Below, one piece after another: positions 1 to 7,472 of a DNA stretch of 28,513 nucleotides. The stretch is from a virus: IMG/VR virus record IMGVR_UViG_3300010885_062288, positions 1-28,513 of that record. One strand, 5' to 3'. Under the pieces are notes generated by a model. The model searched no databases, was not told the DNA's origin, and was given only the letters and a program-made list of their open reading frames with translations. Each line of letters begins with the position of its first letter. The stretch's first letter is position 1. A program made the position numbers and the translations under genes.

Positions 1-592
1 AAGTAGATGCATTATAAGAGGTTACTGTAGAAATAACAATGTTTTGACCATCTGTATCATTTGCAAGAGCAAAAGCTAAACCAGTAGCTGACGCAGCCAT
101 AGAATATGTTACAGAAGAAGGGGCTGATGTATATGAAGTATACGGGGTTACTACATTGAGGGAGGTTGGATCAGACCAATCAAAATCTCCTTGCACAATC
201 TTTGCATACTGAGTTTCTGATAGTGGCATATATGTGGGTGCTCCAATTTGCCAGCCATCTGCAGCACTAATTGCCGGATAAAACAAACCACTATAAGAAT
301 TAGCGTAAGCTGATCCGTTATCGCTTCCATAAGGAAGACGAATTGCATTTAATACAGAGGGAGAATTTAAAACTTCTCTACAAGAATAATAAAAATAGCG
401 TTCAGCAGCAGTTGTTGGTACACCGTAAATTTGTTCAAGTTCGCTTACTGTACTAATCATTAAAGGTTCCGAAACCGGTCCTTGAGGAGCAAATCCAGGA
501 ACAAATACCTGAGTTCCTGCAGTGGTTTGAAGTCTAAGAGAAAGGTCCTTTTCCGTAATTTGAACCCCAGGAGAGTTATTATTTCTTGCCAT
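1..592 (-). CDS. gp18: Contractile tail sheath protein, N-terminal part (runs off left edge)
   Basis: This is the tail sheath subunit, which forms the outer contractile cylinder of a myovirus tail. Only the first 197 codons lie in the window; the reading frame is still open at base 1. The protein begins MARNNNSPGVQITEKDLS, and the SPG-x-x-x-x-E start is typical of T4 gp18-family sheaths. It is followed by a GTQVFVPGFAPQGPVSEP segment and a YGVPTTAAERYFYY segment, both of which match the usual N-terminal sheath layout. It lies downstream of the large terminase and a tail-tube-like gene, close to the T4 order 17-18-19. The start codon is preceded by GATAAATA and no Shine-Dalgarno sequence. The C-terminal, interlocking part of the sheath cannot be judged here. 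Confidence 0.88.
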   Translation of the reverse strand, partial: MARNNNSPGVQITEKDLSLRLQTTAGTQVFVPGFAPQGPVSEPLMISTVSELEQIYGVPTTAAERYFYYSCREVLNSPSVLNAIRLPYGSDNGSAYANSYSGLFYPAISAADGWQIGAPTYMPLSETQYAKIVQGDFDWSDPTSLNVVTPYTSYTSAPSSVTYSMAASATGLAFALANDTDGQNIVISTVTSYNAST

Positions 593-598
593 ATAGTT

Positions 599-606
599 TA
601 TTTATC
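599..606 (-). promoter_or_regulatory. Late-promoter-like octamer before the tail sheath gene
   Basis: The minus strand reads GATAAATA, one base from the T4 late promoter core TATAAATA, and ends only six bases before the sheath ATG. If it is used as a late promoter, transcription would start at or almost at the start codon. This rests on similarity only. Confidence 0.4.
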
Positions 607-645
607 TATTTTGGCGTTATTTTTTTTGTACAGCTTTACTACAAA

Positions 646-1230
646 TTATAATTTTAGTATTTCCATCTGACTAAAATGAAAATCTTCAGAAGCTTCTATT
701 AAAGTACCGTCTTTATAAGAGTAACTTATGCCTCCTAATTTTGATATGAATGCTTTACTGTATTTAAATTGCAAAGATGGTTCATTGTACTCGTTTAATG
801 CAAGAACGCTAAATGTAGTTTGGTATTCAAACTGATCTCCTATTAACAATCTATCTCTATTGTTTATAGTGGGAGTTCCTCCATAATAATCATTTACAGC
901 TAGATTCATTGAATCTAACCATTTCCATAACATATAATAATTTTTATAGTCATTGTCTACTATAAAACTTATAGATAAAGGAGGATAACTTGGTCTGGCG
1001 TAAGTAGAAAGATGTAAATTTTGGCCAGCATATCTAACATCTATTTCTGGCACAGATATATCCGGAACAACTGTTCCGTGAATGCTTATTTGCAAAGGAG
1101 TAATGGATACTAAAGGATCAAAATTCTTTCTTAGCACATGAGGCAATTCAAGCACCATAATAAATTTATCTTTAGAAGATCTGTTTAAAGGAGATTGAAG
1201 TTGAGGATTTGAGCAGTCAGCGTCAGTCAT
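646..1230 (-). CDS. Tail-tube-like structural protein (gp19/gp54 type)
   Basis: This 194-residue protein probably belongs to the tail tube or baseplate tube-initiator superfamily. The middle part reads PLVSITPLQISIHGTVVPDI, then IDVRYAGQNLHLS, then LSISFIVDNDYKNYYMLWKW. This is the usual order in tube proteins: a beta-rich core, a basic or polar strand, and the 'L-x-I-x-F-x-V-D-x-D-x-x-N' segment leading into a helix. The length is a little above T4 gp19 (163 residues). The stop codon of the terminase gene ends one base before its ATG, so the two genes are translationally close. T4 has the sheath directly after the terminase, so the position between them is unusual. It could be the main tube protein moved forward, or a baseplate tube-like protein with the main tube gene lying beyond the sheath. 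Confidence 0.6.
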   Translation of the reverse strand: MTDADCSNPQLQSPLNRSSKDKFIMVLELPHVLRKNFDPLVSITPLQISIHGTVVPDISVPEIDVRYAGQNLHLSTYARPSYPPLSISFIVDNDYKNYYMLWKWLDSMNLAVNDYYGGTPTINNRDRLLIGDQFEYQTTFSVLALNEYNEPSLQFKYSKAFISKLGGISYSYKDGTLIEASEDFHFSQMEILKL

Positions 1231-1231
1231 A

Positions 1232-3214
1232 TTAAAGAAAGTTGTATCCCATTGCCAGTAGTTCGTCTAAGTCTGCCTCATACTTATCTGCTAGATCTAG
1301 GTCTTTGTTAGTGATTCCCAAGGAAGGATATACAGGATCATTATCAGGATTAGGAATTCTTGGAACAATTGTTGCAAACTTAGTCAGTTCTTTAAGTTCA
1401 TAGAATTCGTCTAACTTTTCCCAAAATCCGTTATTTTTAATTAGCATTGGTTTATGTTGCATATCAAAATCTACAATTTCAAAATATTGCTGACATAATT
1501 CACTTTCTAAAACAAACAAGGCCCATACCAGAGCCATAATTCTATCATCAAAGAAATTATCACTTTTCTTTCTATAAGTGCCATTAGGGAATCTCACAAA
1601 TGTTTCAAATTCTGAAATAGTTGAAGGATCATTAATATGAACATGCTGAAGATGATTCACCCAATAGCGCATGTTTTGTATACCATCAAAACGAATATTT
1701 GTATGAGAAAGCACTCCCATATTTCTTGTTTTGTTGTATTTGTCTTGTTCTGAAATTTTTGCATAACAAACAATTTTTTCGTATTTGTAATTGTGATGTA
1801 AAGCATCAATAACCTGAGCTCCACAATTATTTCTTTCAATTAATATTGGAGAGAGTCCCCAGGACTGACCTATAATTGAAAGTTTATTTGCAAAATGATA
1901 CGGTTCAATTTTAGAAGAGGCAAATATAGCAACTTGTTTAATGTTCTGTAAATCCGTTACGTCTAATATTTGAGCAACAGAGGCAGCTCTACCAATACCT
2001 TCTCCAACATCCACCCCAACAACATACAAACAGTTTGGGTCAGGATATTCAAACACAATATATTCTCCGTCATCTGCTGTCCATATTGGATTCTTTTTTT
2101 GAGACTTAAACCGTTCTATAACAGATGCTCCTACTGCACTAGCTGCATCATCTAAAAAAGCATTACCGTACTCTTGTTGAAATTTTTCTTCTGAACCTAA
2201 AAGTTCAATTTGAGTTTTCTTCCAATCTTCATCTCTTTCTGGAATGTCCCACCAATCAATTCGTTCAGATTTCCATTGTTTTAATTCTCCACTTTCTGCA
2301 CCAGAGTATATTTCATAAAATCTGTTTCCAGTACCGTTTGGAGTACTTACTAACAATATTTTAGATTTTTTACCAGAAGAAACTGTAGGAATAACAGACG
2401 ACCAAAACTCTGACAAAATATGCGGTTCTATAAATGCTGTCTCATCAATTGCTAATACTGACAGACTTGTTCCTCTAATTGATGTAGCTGTAGTTGTTGA
2501 TACAATAATACTGGAATCATTACCAAGAGTCATTCCTGTTTTACCATAATCTTTTACTCCGGGCTTAATGTAATTTGGAAGTTGTTCGTATGCCATGCGA
2601 ACTCTTTTAAATATGCTGATTGCTGTTGATTCTTTATTTGCTACAATTGCTGCTGATTGATCTTCATTAAAACAAACCATCCATAGAGCAAATATTGTAA
2701 GAAGAGTACTTTTTCCTGCTTGTCTACAGCTAAGCAAACACACAAACCTGTTGTTTACTAATGATGTAAGTATTCTCCTCTGAGCTTCGTACAATTTGAT
2801 TTTTTCCTTACCTCTATCAAGAGCTACAATGTAGAAGAAATTTTCTGCAAAATATATAATATCTTCTTTACATTTTCTGAGTTCGTTGACCATGTCAGCT
2901 GTAAACTCATATTGAGCTCCAGCAACAGGAACGTGCTTAGATCCTCTATAATAGTAGGAAACATTAATTGGTTCCTGATTAATAATCTTGTCTGTATTGG
3001 TATTGTACCCAATATCAGTAAGTTTAGACTCGTCTAGTAAAGAATTAAGAACATCTTCTTCGTTGGCTGTATAAAGAAAAGGAGAAAGTTTAGCGGGCCT
3101 TAATTCTTTTTTAGGCTTTTTTGCTCCTTTGGGCCTGCCTCGTTTTGGTTTATTTTTAGAACCCTTTGGACGACCTTTGTTTAATTTGATGTCTTCTGAA
3201 TTATGTTCTGACAT
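1232..3214 (-). CDS. gp17: Terminase large subunit (packaging ATPase and nuclease)
   Basis: This is the motor that pumps phage DNA into the prohead and cuts it. All key sites are visible in the 660 residues. The Walker A-like motif CRQAGKST is at 163-170, the Walker B motif VLAIDE with catalytic Glu258 is at 253-258, and the coupling motif LLVSTPNG is near 287-294. The RNase H-like nuclease acids are Asp402 (VGVDVGEG), Glu460 (ILIERNN) and Asp557 (FFDDRIM). It is about 50 residues longer than T4 gp17 (610). Part of the extra length is a very basic N-terminus (residues 13-40) with two GRPKG repeats that look like AT-hooks. The gene follows a likely small-terminase gene by 8 bases. The start is preceded by the TTAATTAC-N4-ATG motif and not by a Shine-Dalgarno sequence. 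Confidence 0.96.
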   Translation of the reverse strand: MSEHNSEDIKLNKGRPKGSKNKPKRGRPKGAKKPKKELRPAKLSPFLYTANEEDVLNSLLDESKLTDIGYNTNTDKIINQEPINVSYYYRGSKHVPVAGAQYEFTADMVNELRKCKEDIIYFAENFFYIVALDRGKEKIKLYEAQRRILTSLVNNRFVCLLSCRQAGKSTLLTIFALWMVCFNEDQSAAIVANKESTAISIFKRVRMAYEQLPNYIKPGVKDYGKTGMTLGNDSSIIVSTTTATSIRGTSLSVLAIDETAFIEPHILSEFWSSVIPTVSSGKKSKILLVSTPNGTGNRFYEIYSGAESGELKQWKSERIDWWDIPERDEDWKKTQIELLGSEEKFQQEYGNAFLDDAASAVGASVIERFKSQKKNPIWTADDGEYIVFEYPDPNCLYVVGVDVGEGIGRAASVAQILDVTDLQNIKQVAIFASSKIEPYHFANKLSIIGQSWGLSPILIERNNCGAQVIDALHHNYKYEKIVCYAKISEQDKYNKTRNMGVLSHTNIRFDGIQNMRYWVNHLQHVHINDPSTISEFETFVRFPNGTYRKKSDNFFDDRIMALVWALFVLESELCQQYFEIVDFDMQHKPMLIKNNGFWEKLDEFYELKELTKFATIVPRIPNPDNDPVYPSLGITNKDLDLADKYEADLDELLAMGYNFL

Positions 3215-3218
3215 TAAC

Positions 3219-3226
3219 GTAATTAA
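3219..3226 (-). promoter_or_regulatory. Start-proximal motif TTAATTAC before the large terminase gene
   Basis: The minus strand reads TTAATTAC-GTTA-ATG. It has the same shape and spacing as the sites before the genes at 3558, 3912 and 17202, and resembles the T4 late promoter core. It overlaps the stop codon of the preceding gene. Its role as promoter or translation signal is inferred. Confidence 0.4.
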
Positions 3227-3558
3227 GAGCGATCGCTAGCTACGTTTAAAAACGTAGACCTCAGCAAATCAACAAGAGCTGCCTCGTCTTTAGGAGTTGG
3301 CATATTAAATACAACTACTTGCTCGTTTTGTAAGGAATATCCAATTAAAGCAAAACAACTCAAATATTCTTCTGCCATTAAAGACAAGTGAGATATTTCC
3401 TTTATCTTTAATTTTTTGTCAGCAATTATTTCATCTTTATACCGCAGTAAAGCTTGAGCAAACAATCTATCAATATTTATTTGTTCAGCTTTTGGTAACT
3501 TTGTTTCAGAGGCTGAAAGAGATTCATTATCAGTAGTTTTCTTTTTGGGCCTTGCCAT
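3223..3558 (-). CDS. Small protein upstream of TerL; candidate small terminase
   Basis: This is a 111-residue protein that I do not recognise by sequence. It starts MARPKKKTTDNES, a basic N-terminus with an AT-hook-like RPKKK. A predicted helical stretch follows (about 30-75, rich in Leu, Ile, Lys and Glu), and then a less charged C-terminal part containing FNMPTPKDEAAL. It sits directly before the large terminase with an 8-base gap, which is where T4 gene 16 lies. It is shorter than T4 gp16 (164). The small-terminase call therefore rests on position, helical character and a basic N-terminus, not on a visible family motif. It could instead be an unrelated small protein. Confidence 0.5.
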   Translation of the reverse strand: MARPKKKTTDNESLSASETKLPKAEQINIDRLFAQALLRYKDEIIADKKLKIKEISHLSLMAEEYLSCFALIGYSLQNEQVVVFNMPTPKDEAALVDLLRSTFLNVASDRS

Positions 3559-3562
3559 AAAA

Positions 3563-3570
3563 GTAATTAA
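3563..3570 (-). promoter_or_regulatory. Start-proximal motif TTAATTAC before the 111-residue gene
   Basis: The minus strand reads TTAATTAC-TTTT-ATG, with exactly four bases between the motif and the start codon. It lies in the short gap between the genes at 3574-3912 and 3223-3558, so the match is not forced by coding sequence. Confidence 0.42.
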
Positions 3571-3573
3571 CTC

Positions 3574-3912
3574 TTAATTATTGTTTGTCAAAGTATCTTC
3601 TCTTAAAGAAGGTTTGTTTCCAACAATATTGTATTTTACTAAATGCTCAATAAGAATTTCAAAAGAAGAGGTTTTAAGTTTTAATCTTCCAGGAATAAAT
3701 TGATTACCATCGTATAATTCAAAAAAAGTCTCTCCTATGTATGGATCATTAATATAGCACGTACAAAATACAGAGGAACCTCCAGGATCAATCATAATTG
3801 TCCACGATCTCGGATCGGTTTCTCCATATTCAGCAAAAACTTTATTTGCCATATAACCACAATCTCGAAGCCGTTTTAACGTATATCCTAGAGTTGTTAT
3901 TTTGTTAGACAT
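3574..3912 (-). CDS. Conserved-looking hypothetical protein of T4-like phages
   Basis: The 112-residue product has a compact composition with clear segments: TLGYTLKRLRDCGYMANKVF, then DPRSWTIMIDPGGSSVFCTC, and near the C-terminus LKLKTSSFEILIEHLVKY. The arrangement suggests a small alpha/beta fold. From memory it resembles short uncharacterised proteins encoded near structural genes in marine T4-like phages, but no function is known to me and no catalytic motif is visible. It lies between the clamp gene (18 bases upstream) and the candidate small terminase (15 bases downstream). The start is supported by the CTAAATAC-TTTT-ATG motif. It is probably part of the packaging and late gene run. Confidence 0.75.
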   Translation of the reverse strand: MSNKITTLGYTLKRLRDCGYMANKVFAEYGETDPRSWTIMIDPGGSSVFCTCYINDPYIGETFFELYDGNQFIPGRLKLKTSSFEILIEHLVKYNIVGNKPSLREDTLTNNN

Positions 3913-3916
3913 AAAA

Positions 3917-3924
3917 GTATTTAG
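3917..3924 (-). promoter_or_regulatory. Start-proximal motif CTAAATAC before the 112-residue gene
   Basis: The minus strand reads CTAAATAC-TTTT-ATG. This is the copy closest to the T4 late promoter core (TAAATA shared) and has the same four-base spacing to the start codon as the other sites. Confidence 0.45.
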
Positions 3925-3930
3925 CTTTTG

Positions 3931-4662
3931 TTACTTGACAAGTCCAGAAACAATATAACTTAAATTAGGAGTAGAAAATTTGAACACTTTTAATTGATGA
4001 TTTATACTAATTAAAATTTCATCAGTACTAAAAGAAAACAAAAGAATGTTTTGAATATTGATTGGAAATTTATCTGCTAACACTCTTCCTTGAAATTCTT
4101 TACAAATTTCTGTTACAATCTCGTTCGTATTAGTTTTTTGTTCATCTCCTAATTTTGCTAGGATTTTGCTTCCTTCTGATACAAAGTAAATTTTTTCTGC
4201 ATCTGGTACAATTGAATTAAATTTAATAATTTCTGATAATTTTTGTTTAGTCATCACAAATGTAGTATCAAAAGTTAATTGATTTAATTTTTCTTCACTA
4301 ATAGATTTTTTATTTACAATGTAACTTTCATCAAGCAAATGATATTTGAATGAAAAAGATTTGTCTTTGTATTTAATTACATTTGAATCAATATTCAGAG
4401 TAATTTGTTCTTGATCAATTCCAGAAAATAATCTTAAAAAAGTTTTACAATCTGGAATAACACACCGGAACGGTTCTGTTACAATGCAAGAAATATTTCC
4501 AAGAAGAATTACTGAATTGTCAGACGAATTTACAATAGTCTTAGCAGCCCATCCTGATTTATAATCAGATGGCTGAAAATCTAAAAGAAGATTATCTGAA
4601 AGTTTAGATACTGGACCAAGAAGATTATTAACAAATTCGTTTTTATTAAGTGTTAGATTCAT
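3931..4662 (-). CDS. gp45: DNA polymerase sliding clamp
   Basis: This 243-residue protein is probably the processivity clamp, a ring that holds the polymerase on DNA and, in T4, also activates late transcription with gp55 and gp33. The length fits gp45 (228). The pattern of two similar halves is visible. Domain one ends with a strand-rich FSFKYHLLDESYIV. Domain two begins FVMTKQKLSEIIKF, followed by EKIYFVSEGSKILAKLGDE and a polar loop KTNTNEI, which matches the 'helix, strand, strand with charged loop' layout of clamp domains. There is no catalytic site, as expected. Its start overlaps the end of the preceding frameshifted gene by 17 bases. A C-terminal clamp-binding-like tail exists on the polymerase encoded in this window. 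Clamp loader genes 44 and 62 are not present here. Confidence 0.72.
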   Translation of the reverse strand: MNLTLNKNEFVNNLLGPVSKLSDNLLLDFQPSDYKSGWAAKTIVNSSDNSVILLGNISCIVTEPFRCVIPDCKTFLRLFSGIDQEQITLNIDSNVIKYKDKSFSFKYHLLDESYIVNKKSISEEKLNQLTFDTTFVMTKQKLSEIIKFNSIVPDAEKIYFVSEGSKILAKLGDEQKTNTNEIVTEICKEFQGRVLADKFPINIQNILLFSFSTDEILISINHQLKVFKFSTPNLSYIVSGLVK

Positions 4663-5187
4663 TTAATAGCACAACTTTACTGGTTTTTAATTTACGTTTA
4701 ATTGTCTTCTTTTTGGGCTTAATGTCAACTTTATCAACAGCGTTTGCTATTCTTTCGAGGCTATTGGCAATTTTTTCCCACACAAACTGAGAAGAATTGC
4801 CAATATGATCTCTTGATGGAATACTGCCCCCTTCAAGGATTACCTTATTTGGTTGTAATTCTTGAGGAAGAGAGGCAGTATGTTGATTGTCAGGTAATGG
4901 GTGACTAGCTTCAGCTTCTCGCTGTAAAGCTTAATTAATCGTTGTTCTTCAATTTTTTGATTAGAGCGATGTTGAGTATTTCCAACCAAAAAGCTTTTTG
5001 GATCCATGTTAACAATATTTGGAGTCTGGCCGGAATCTGTTTGAGCACTATTCTGAACTTTTAATAGCTCAGATCCAAATATTTGAGCAATGCTAGCTGC
5101 TGCTAAGTTATCTTCGGTAAACATATTACGAATTAAGTTGAGGGATTTTTTAAGTGTTTCAACAATAGTTTTAACCATTAGAAACAT
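4646..5187 (-). pseudogene. Unknown gene split by an apparent -1 frameshift at 4926-4928
   Basis: Two reading frames join into one plausible protein of about 180 residues. The first runs from ATG 5187 (or ATG 5178) and contains MDPKSFLVGNTQH and then KIEEQRLIKL. Read straight on, this frame stops at 4840. In the other frame an open stretch with no usable start begins right there with LQREAEASHPLPDNQHTASL. It continues through GGSIPSRDHIGNSSQFVWEK and a lysine-rich stretch, and ends at the TAA at 4646-4648, inside the start of the clamp gene. Adding one T to the TTT run (AAA at 4926-4928 on the given strand) restores a single frame. This may be a sequencing or assembly error, a true mutation, or recoding, though no classic slippery heptamer is present. 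I do not recognise the family. The Pro/Gln-rich middle suggests a flexible linker protein. Confidence 0.6.
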
Positions 5188-5195
5188 ATTCTAAA

Positions 5196-5843
5196 TTAGG
5201 AACTAAATCTACTTTGATCAATTAAGTTAAAGAACTCTTGGCGCGTTCCAATTTCATTTGTATAAAAATATCCCGACATCTGACTAGTCTTCATAATGCT
5301 GTCATGTCTAATTCCTCGGCACTTTACACAATTGTGTTGACTTTCAATCACCACAGCAGTTCCTCTGTTGCCTACACACAACCTATTAATATGGTCGTGA
5401 ATCTGTTTTGTCAAACTTTCTTGAATGTTAGGACGACGGGAATAAAAATCTACAATACGATTGAGCTTACTCAATCCAATAACCATATCAGTAGTTTGTT
5501 TACCGGGGATATATGCCACGTGACACATACCGTGAAATTGTAAATTGTGATGAGCACACATGCTATATACTGGAATACGGGTTTGACAAATTAAACCAGT
5601 ATATCCCTCGTCGTTAGGAAATGCCGTAACTTCTGGTTCAGCACTAATTGATCCAGAAATTAGATCGTTCACCCAAGCTTTAGCTACTCTGCGAGGAGTA
5701 TTTGCTGAATGAGGATCGGCTGCCCAATCAAACCCCAAGGAGGTCAGAAATTTTCCATAATACTCAGCAGCTTGCTCAATCATTTGAGCTTTTTCTTCTG
5801 CTGTGCGTGCAATGTTACCGTTAGCTTTTTTAAGTAATTCCAT
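5196..5843 (-). CDS. folE: GTP cyclohydrolase I
   Basis: The enzyme converts GTP to dihydroneopterin triphosphate, the first step of folate synthesis and of the 7-deazaguanine (preQ0) pathway. The type I signature is complete: SMCAHH with zinc ligands Cys and His, then GLSKLNRIVDFYSRRPN and then HNCVKCRGIRH with the third zinc Cys. The ATG at 5843 is preferred over an in-frame TTG at 5858, giving 215 residues, close to bacterial FolE (about 220). It lies directly after gp32 and before the frameshifted gene. Phages use such genes either to raise folate for nucleotide synthesis or to make modified guanine. No queC, queD, queE or dpdA-like gene is in this window, so the purpose is open. Confidence 0.95.
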   Translation of the reverse strand: MELLKKANGNIARTAEEKAQMIEQAAEYYGKFLTSLGFDWAADPHSANTPRRVAKAWVNDLISGSISAEPEVTAFPNDEGYTGLICQTRIPVYSMCAHHNLQFHGMCHVAYIPGKQTTDMVIGLSKLNRIVDFYSRRPNIQESLTKQIHDHINRLCVGNRGTAVVIESQHNCVKCRGIRHDSIMKTSQMSGYFYTNEIGTRQEFFNLIDQSRFSS

Positions 5844-5872
5844 ATTTAGGTAATTCAATTATAATCTAAATC

Positions 5873-6778
5873 TTAGAGGTCAGCAAGAAGTTTCTTCAAA
5901 GCTTCGTCTGTAGATTCATCTGTCTCTTCATTAAGATCAGATACAGAAGGTTTGTTGACAGATTTTGTTGGGGTATCTGAGGTAAATGACTGAAATTGTT
6001 TCGTAGTTGGTTCCTCTTCATCCTCTTCTACAACGGAACCAGTAGTTAAATTGAAGAAATGTTCGTCAAGAAGTCTTTGCATTTCAGCTGAGGTAGTTTG
6101 TTTATTTACGGCCTTGAGATCATGCAGGGATTCATAAATTTTTTGAAGATCAACTTCATCAAGATCTAGCGCAGATGTCCCAAGAAACTTTGAAGAAGCA
6201 TAAGTGACCATTTTGCTTGCAGCTCGTCCCTTTTCAGTACGATTTTCACATTTAATACGGAGAGTACTTCCTCCTAGAACGTCAAATACTCTTTCAACTC
6301 CAAACTCTTTTGAGTCATCTCCTTCAAGAGCTGATTCTATAATCTTAGCAAGCTCCCGACCGTAGCGGAGAATTTTGACCTTACCCTCATTTTCAGGATT
6401 AGTTGGATCGGAAATAACATATACATTTACAAGCCAACCTTCCTTACGAGAAAGGACCTTTGCAGATTCCTTTTCGGAGTCTGTACCGTTCCGGTAAGTT
6501 TTGAGGTAATAAGCGTCAATTGGACATGTGTCTCCAAACGTAGTTGGGCACATCGCAGTTACGTACTTGCCAGTCGCATTAGAGTTCCAACCGTGAGTGT
6601 AGTGATGGAAGATTGTCTCCTTTGGAGAATTGGGATTAGGGACAAGACGGACCTGGTAAGTATTACCAGTAGTAAATTTTAGAATTTCTTTATATAGACC
6701 GTTACCTCCTACTTCATTTTTACCAGAGGAAAGGGACTGTTTGATTGCTTCGAACATGGATTTTGTATTGATACTCAT
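5873..6778 (-). CDS. gp32: Single-stranded DNA-binding protein
   Basis: This protein coats single-stranded DNA during replication and recombination and organises the polymerase, helicase and UvsX/UvsY. At 301 residues it equals T4 gp32 in length. The N-terminal basic region (about 1-20) would drive cooperative binding. The OB core contains TGNTYQVRLVPNP, FHHYTHGW and CPTTFGDTCPIDAYYLK. The C-terminal tail is acidic (EEDEEE, later NEETDESTDE) and ends LKKLLADL, like the protein-interaction tail of gp32. In T4 the zinc is held by one His and three Cys. Here only Cys77 and Cys85 are seen, and the place of the third Cys holds Asp88 (PID in place of PVC), so the zinc site may be altered. A TATAAT-like box lies 11 bases before the ATG. 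Confidence 0.92.
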   Translation of the reverse strand: MSINTKSMFEAIKQSLSSGKNEVGGNGLYKEILKFTTGNTYQVRLVPNPNSPKETIFHHYTHGWNSNATGKYVTAMCPTTFGDTCPIDAYYLKTYRNGTDSEKESAKVLSRKEGWLVNVYVISDPTNPENEGKVKILRYGRELAKIIESALEGDDSKEFGVERVFDVLGGSTLRIKCENRTEKGRAASKMVTYASSKFLGTSALDLDEVDLQKIYESLHDLKAVNKQTTSAEMQRLLDEHFFNLTTGSVVEEDEEEPTTKQFQSFTSDTPTKSVNKPSVSDLNEETDESTDEALKKLLADL

Positions 6779-6788
6779 AGATTTGTTA

Positions 6789-7472
6789 TTATAGGTTCTT
6801 TTTGGTGGACATCAACTGCTTTTCAACAAAATTTGAAAGAACAGGTACTGCTTTTTGAATGTATGGTTTTAATTGAGAAGATTTGTTGTACATAAAATGT
6901 AGGCTTTGAAATTGCTCTACAAACTCACTCACGAAGAATTTTTGTACATCTTCTGCCAAACTCTTAACAGAAGAAAAAATATTGGTAAATTCCATTACGC
7001 TATACACATTAATTTTATTTTGTTTGTAATGTTGCATCCAAGTAAAAAGATCAGATGAACGATGATATGGATATTGATGAAAATATAAATTATTTTCTAT
7101 ACAAAAATTTGCAATAAATTTCAATGATTCCTTTACTTGATCAATCTGACTATCCGGATCTTGAAGAAATATTTGTTTCTTATACAAAGTATAAGATTTA
7201 ATAGCTCTCATAGTTGAGAAGTAATCTAATCCAAAATATTCTACATCTGGATATAGTTTGTATGGAGCTTTAAAAAAAACATCTGGATTAATTTCCGGAT
7301 GTTTTATAAAGAGCACAGAAATTTTTTTTAAGAATTTGTGTTTGTCTGTATTTAAAATATTACTAAAATCTCTTCTTAACTTAAACGGTTTATTTTTTTC
7401 GCTTCTGGATACCGCTAGGTGTTTGTTGAATAAATGCTTTTCCAGATCCGTAATTTGGTTTAAGTTTTCCAT
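6789..7472 (-). CDS. Unknown helical protein upstream of gp32; positional candidate for helicase loader gp59
   Basis: This is a 227-residue basic protein rich in Phe, Tyr and Lys. Recognisable blocks are KPFKLRRDF (about 28-36), FFKAPYKLYPDVEYFGLDYF and KSYTLYKKQ. T4 has the helicase loader gene 59 (217 residues) directly before gene 32, and the length, basic helical character and place agree. No residue-level motif proves the match. Its start overlaps the preceding gene by 83 bases, which is much more than elsewhere in this genome. The overlap contains a run of seven A (T run at 7393-7399) where a one-base change would fuse the two genes. The first 26 residues of this reading may therefore not be real. 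Confidence 0.6.
   Translation of the reverse strand: MENLNQITDLEKHLFNKHLAVSRSEKNKPFKLRRDFSNILNTDKHKFLKKISVLFIKHPEINPDVFFKAPYKLYPDVEYFGLDYFSTMRAIKSYTLYKKQIFLQDPDSQIDQVKESLKFIANFCIENNLYFHQYPYHRSSDLFTWMQHYKQNKINVYSVMEFTNIFSSVKSLAEDVQKFFVSEFVEQFQSLHFMYNKSSQLKPYIQKAVPVLSNFVEKQLMSTKKNL

Noticed and set aside
4915-4945. Programmed -1 frameshift signal in the gene before the clamp
   Set aside because: The switch site (AAG CTT TAC) is not a slippery heptamer and no strong following structure was seen; an indel is the simpler explanation, though recoding is not excluded.
5238-5543. 101-codon open frame on the plus strand
   Set aside because: It lies fully antisense to the strongly identified GTP cyclohydrolase gene and has no recognisable protein features.
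5844-5858. TTG start for folE
   Set aside because: An ATG five codons further gives a normal-length enzyme, and the added residues are not family-like.
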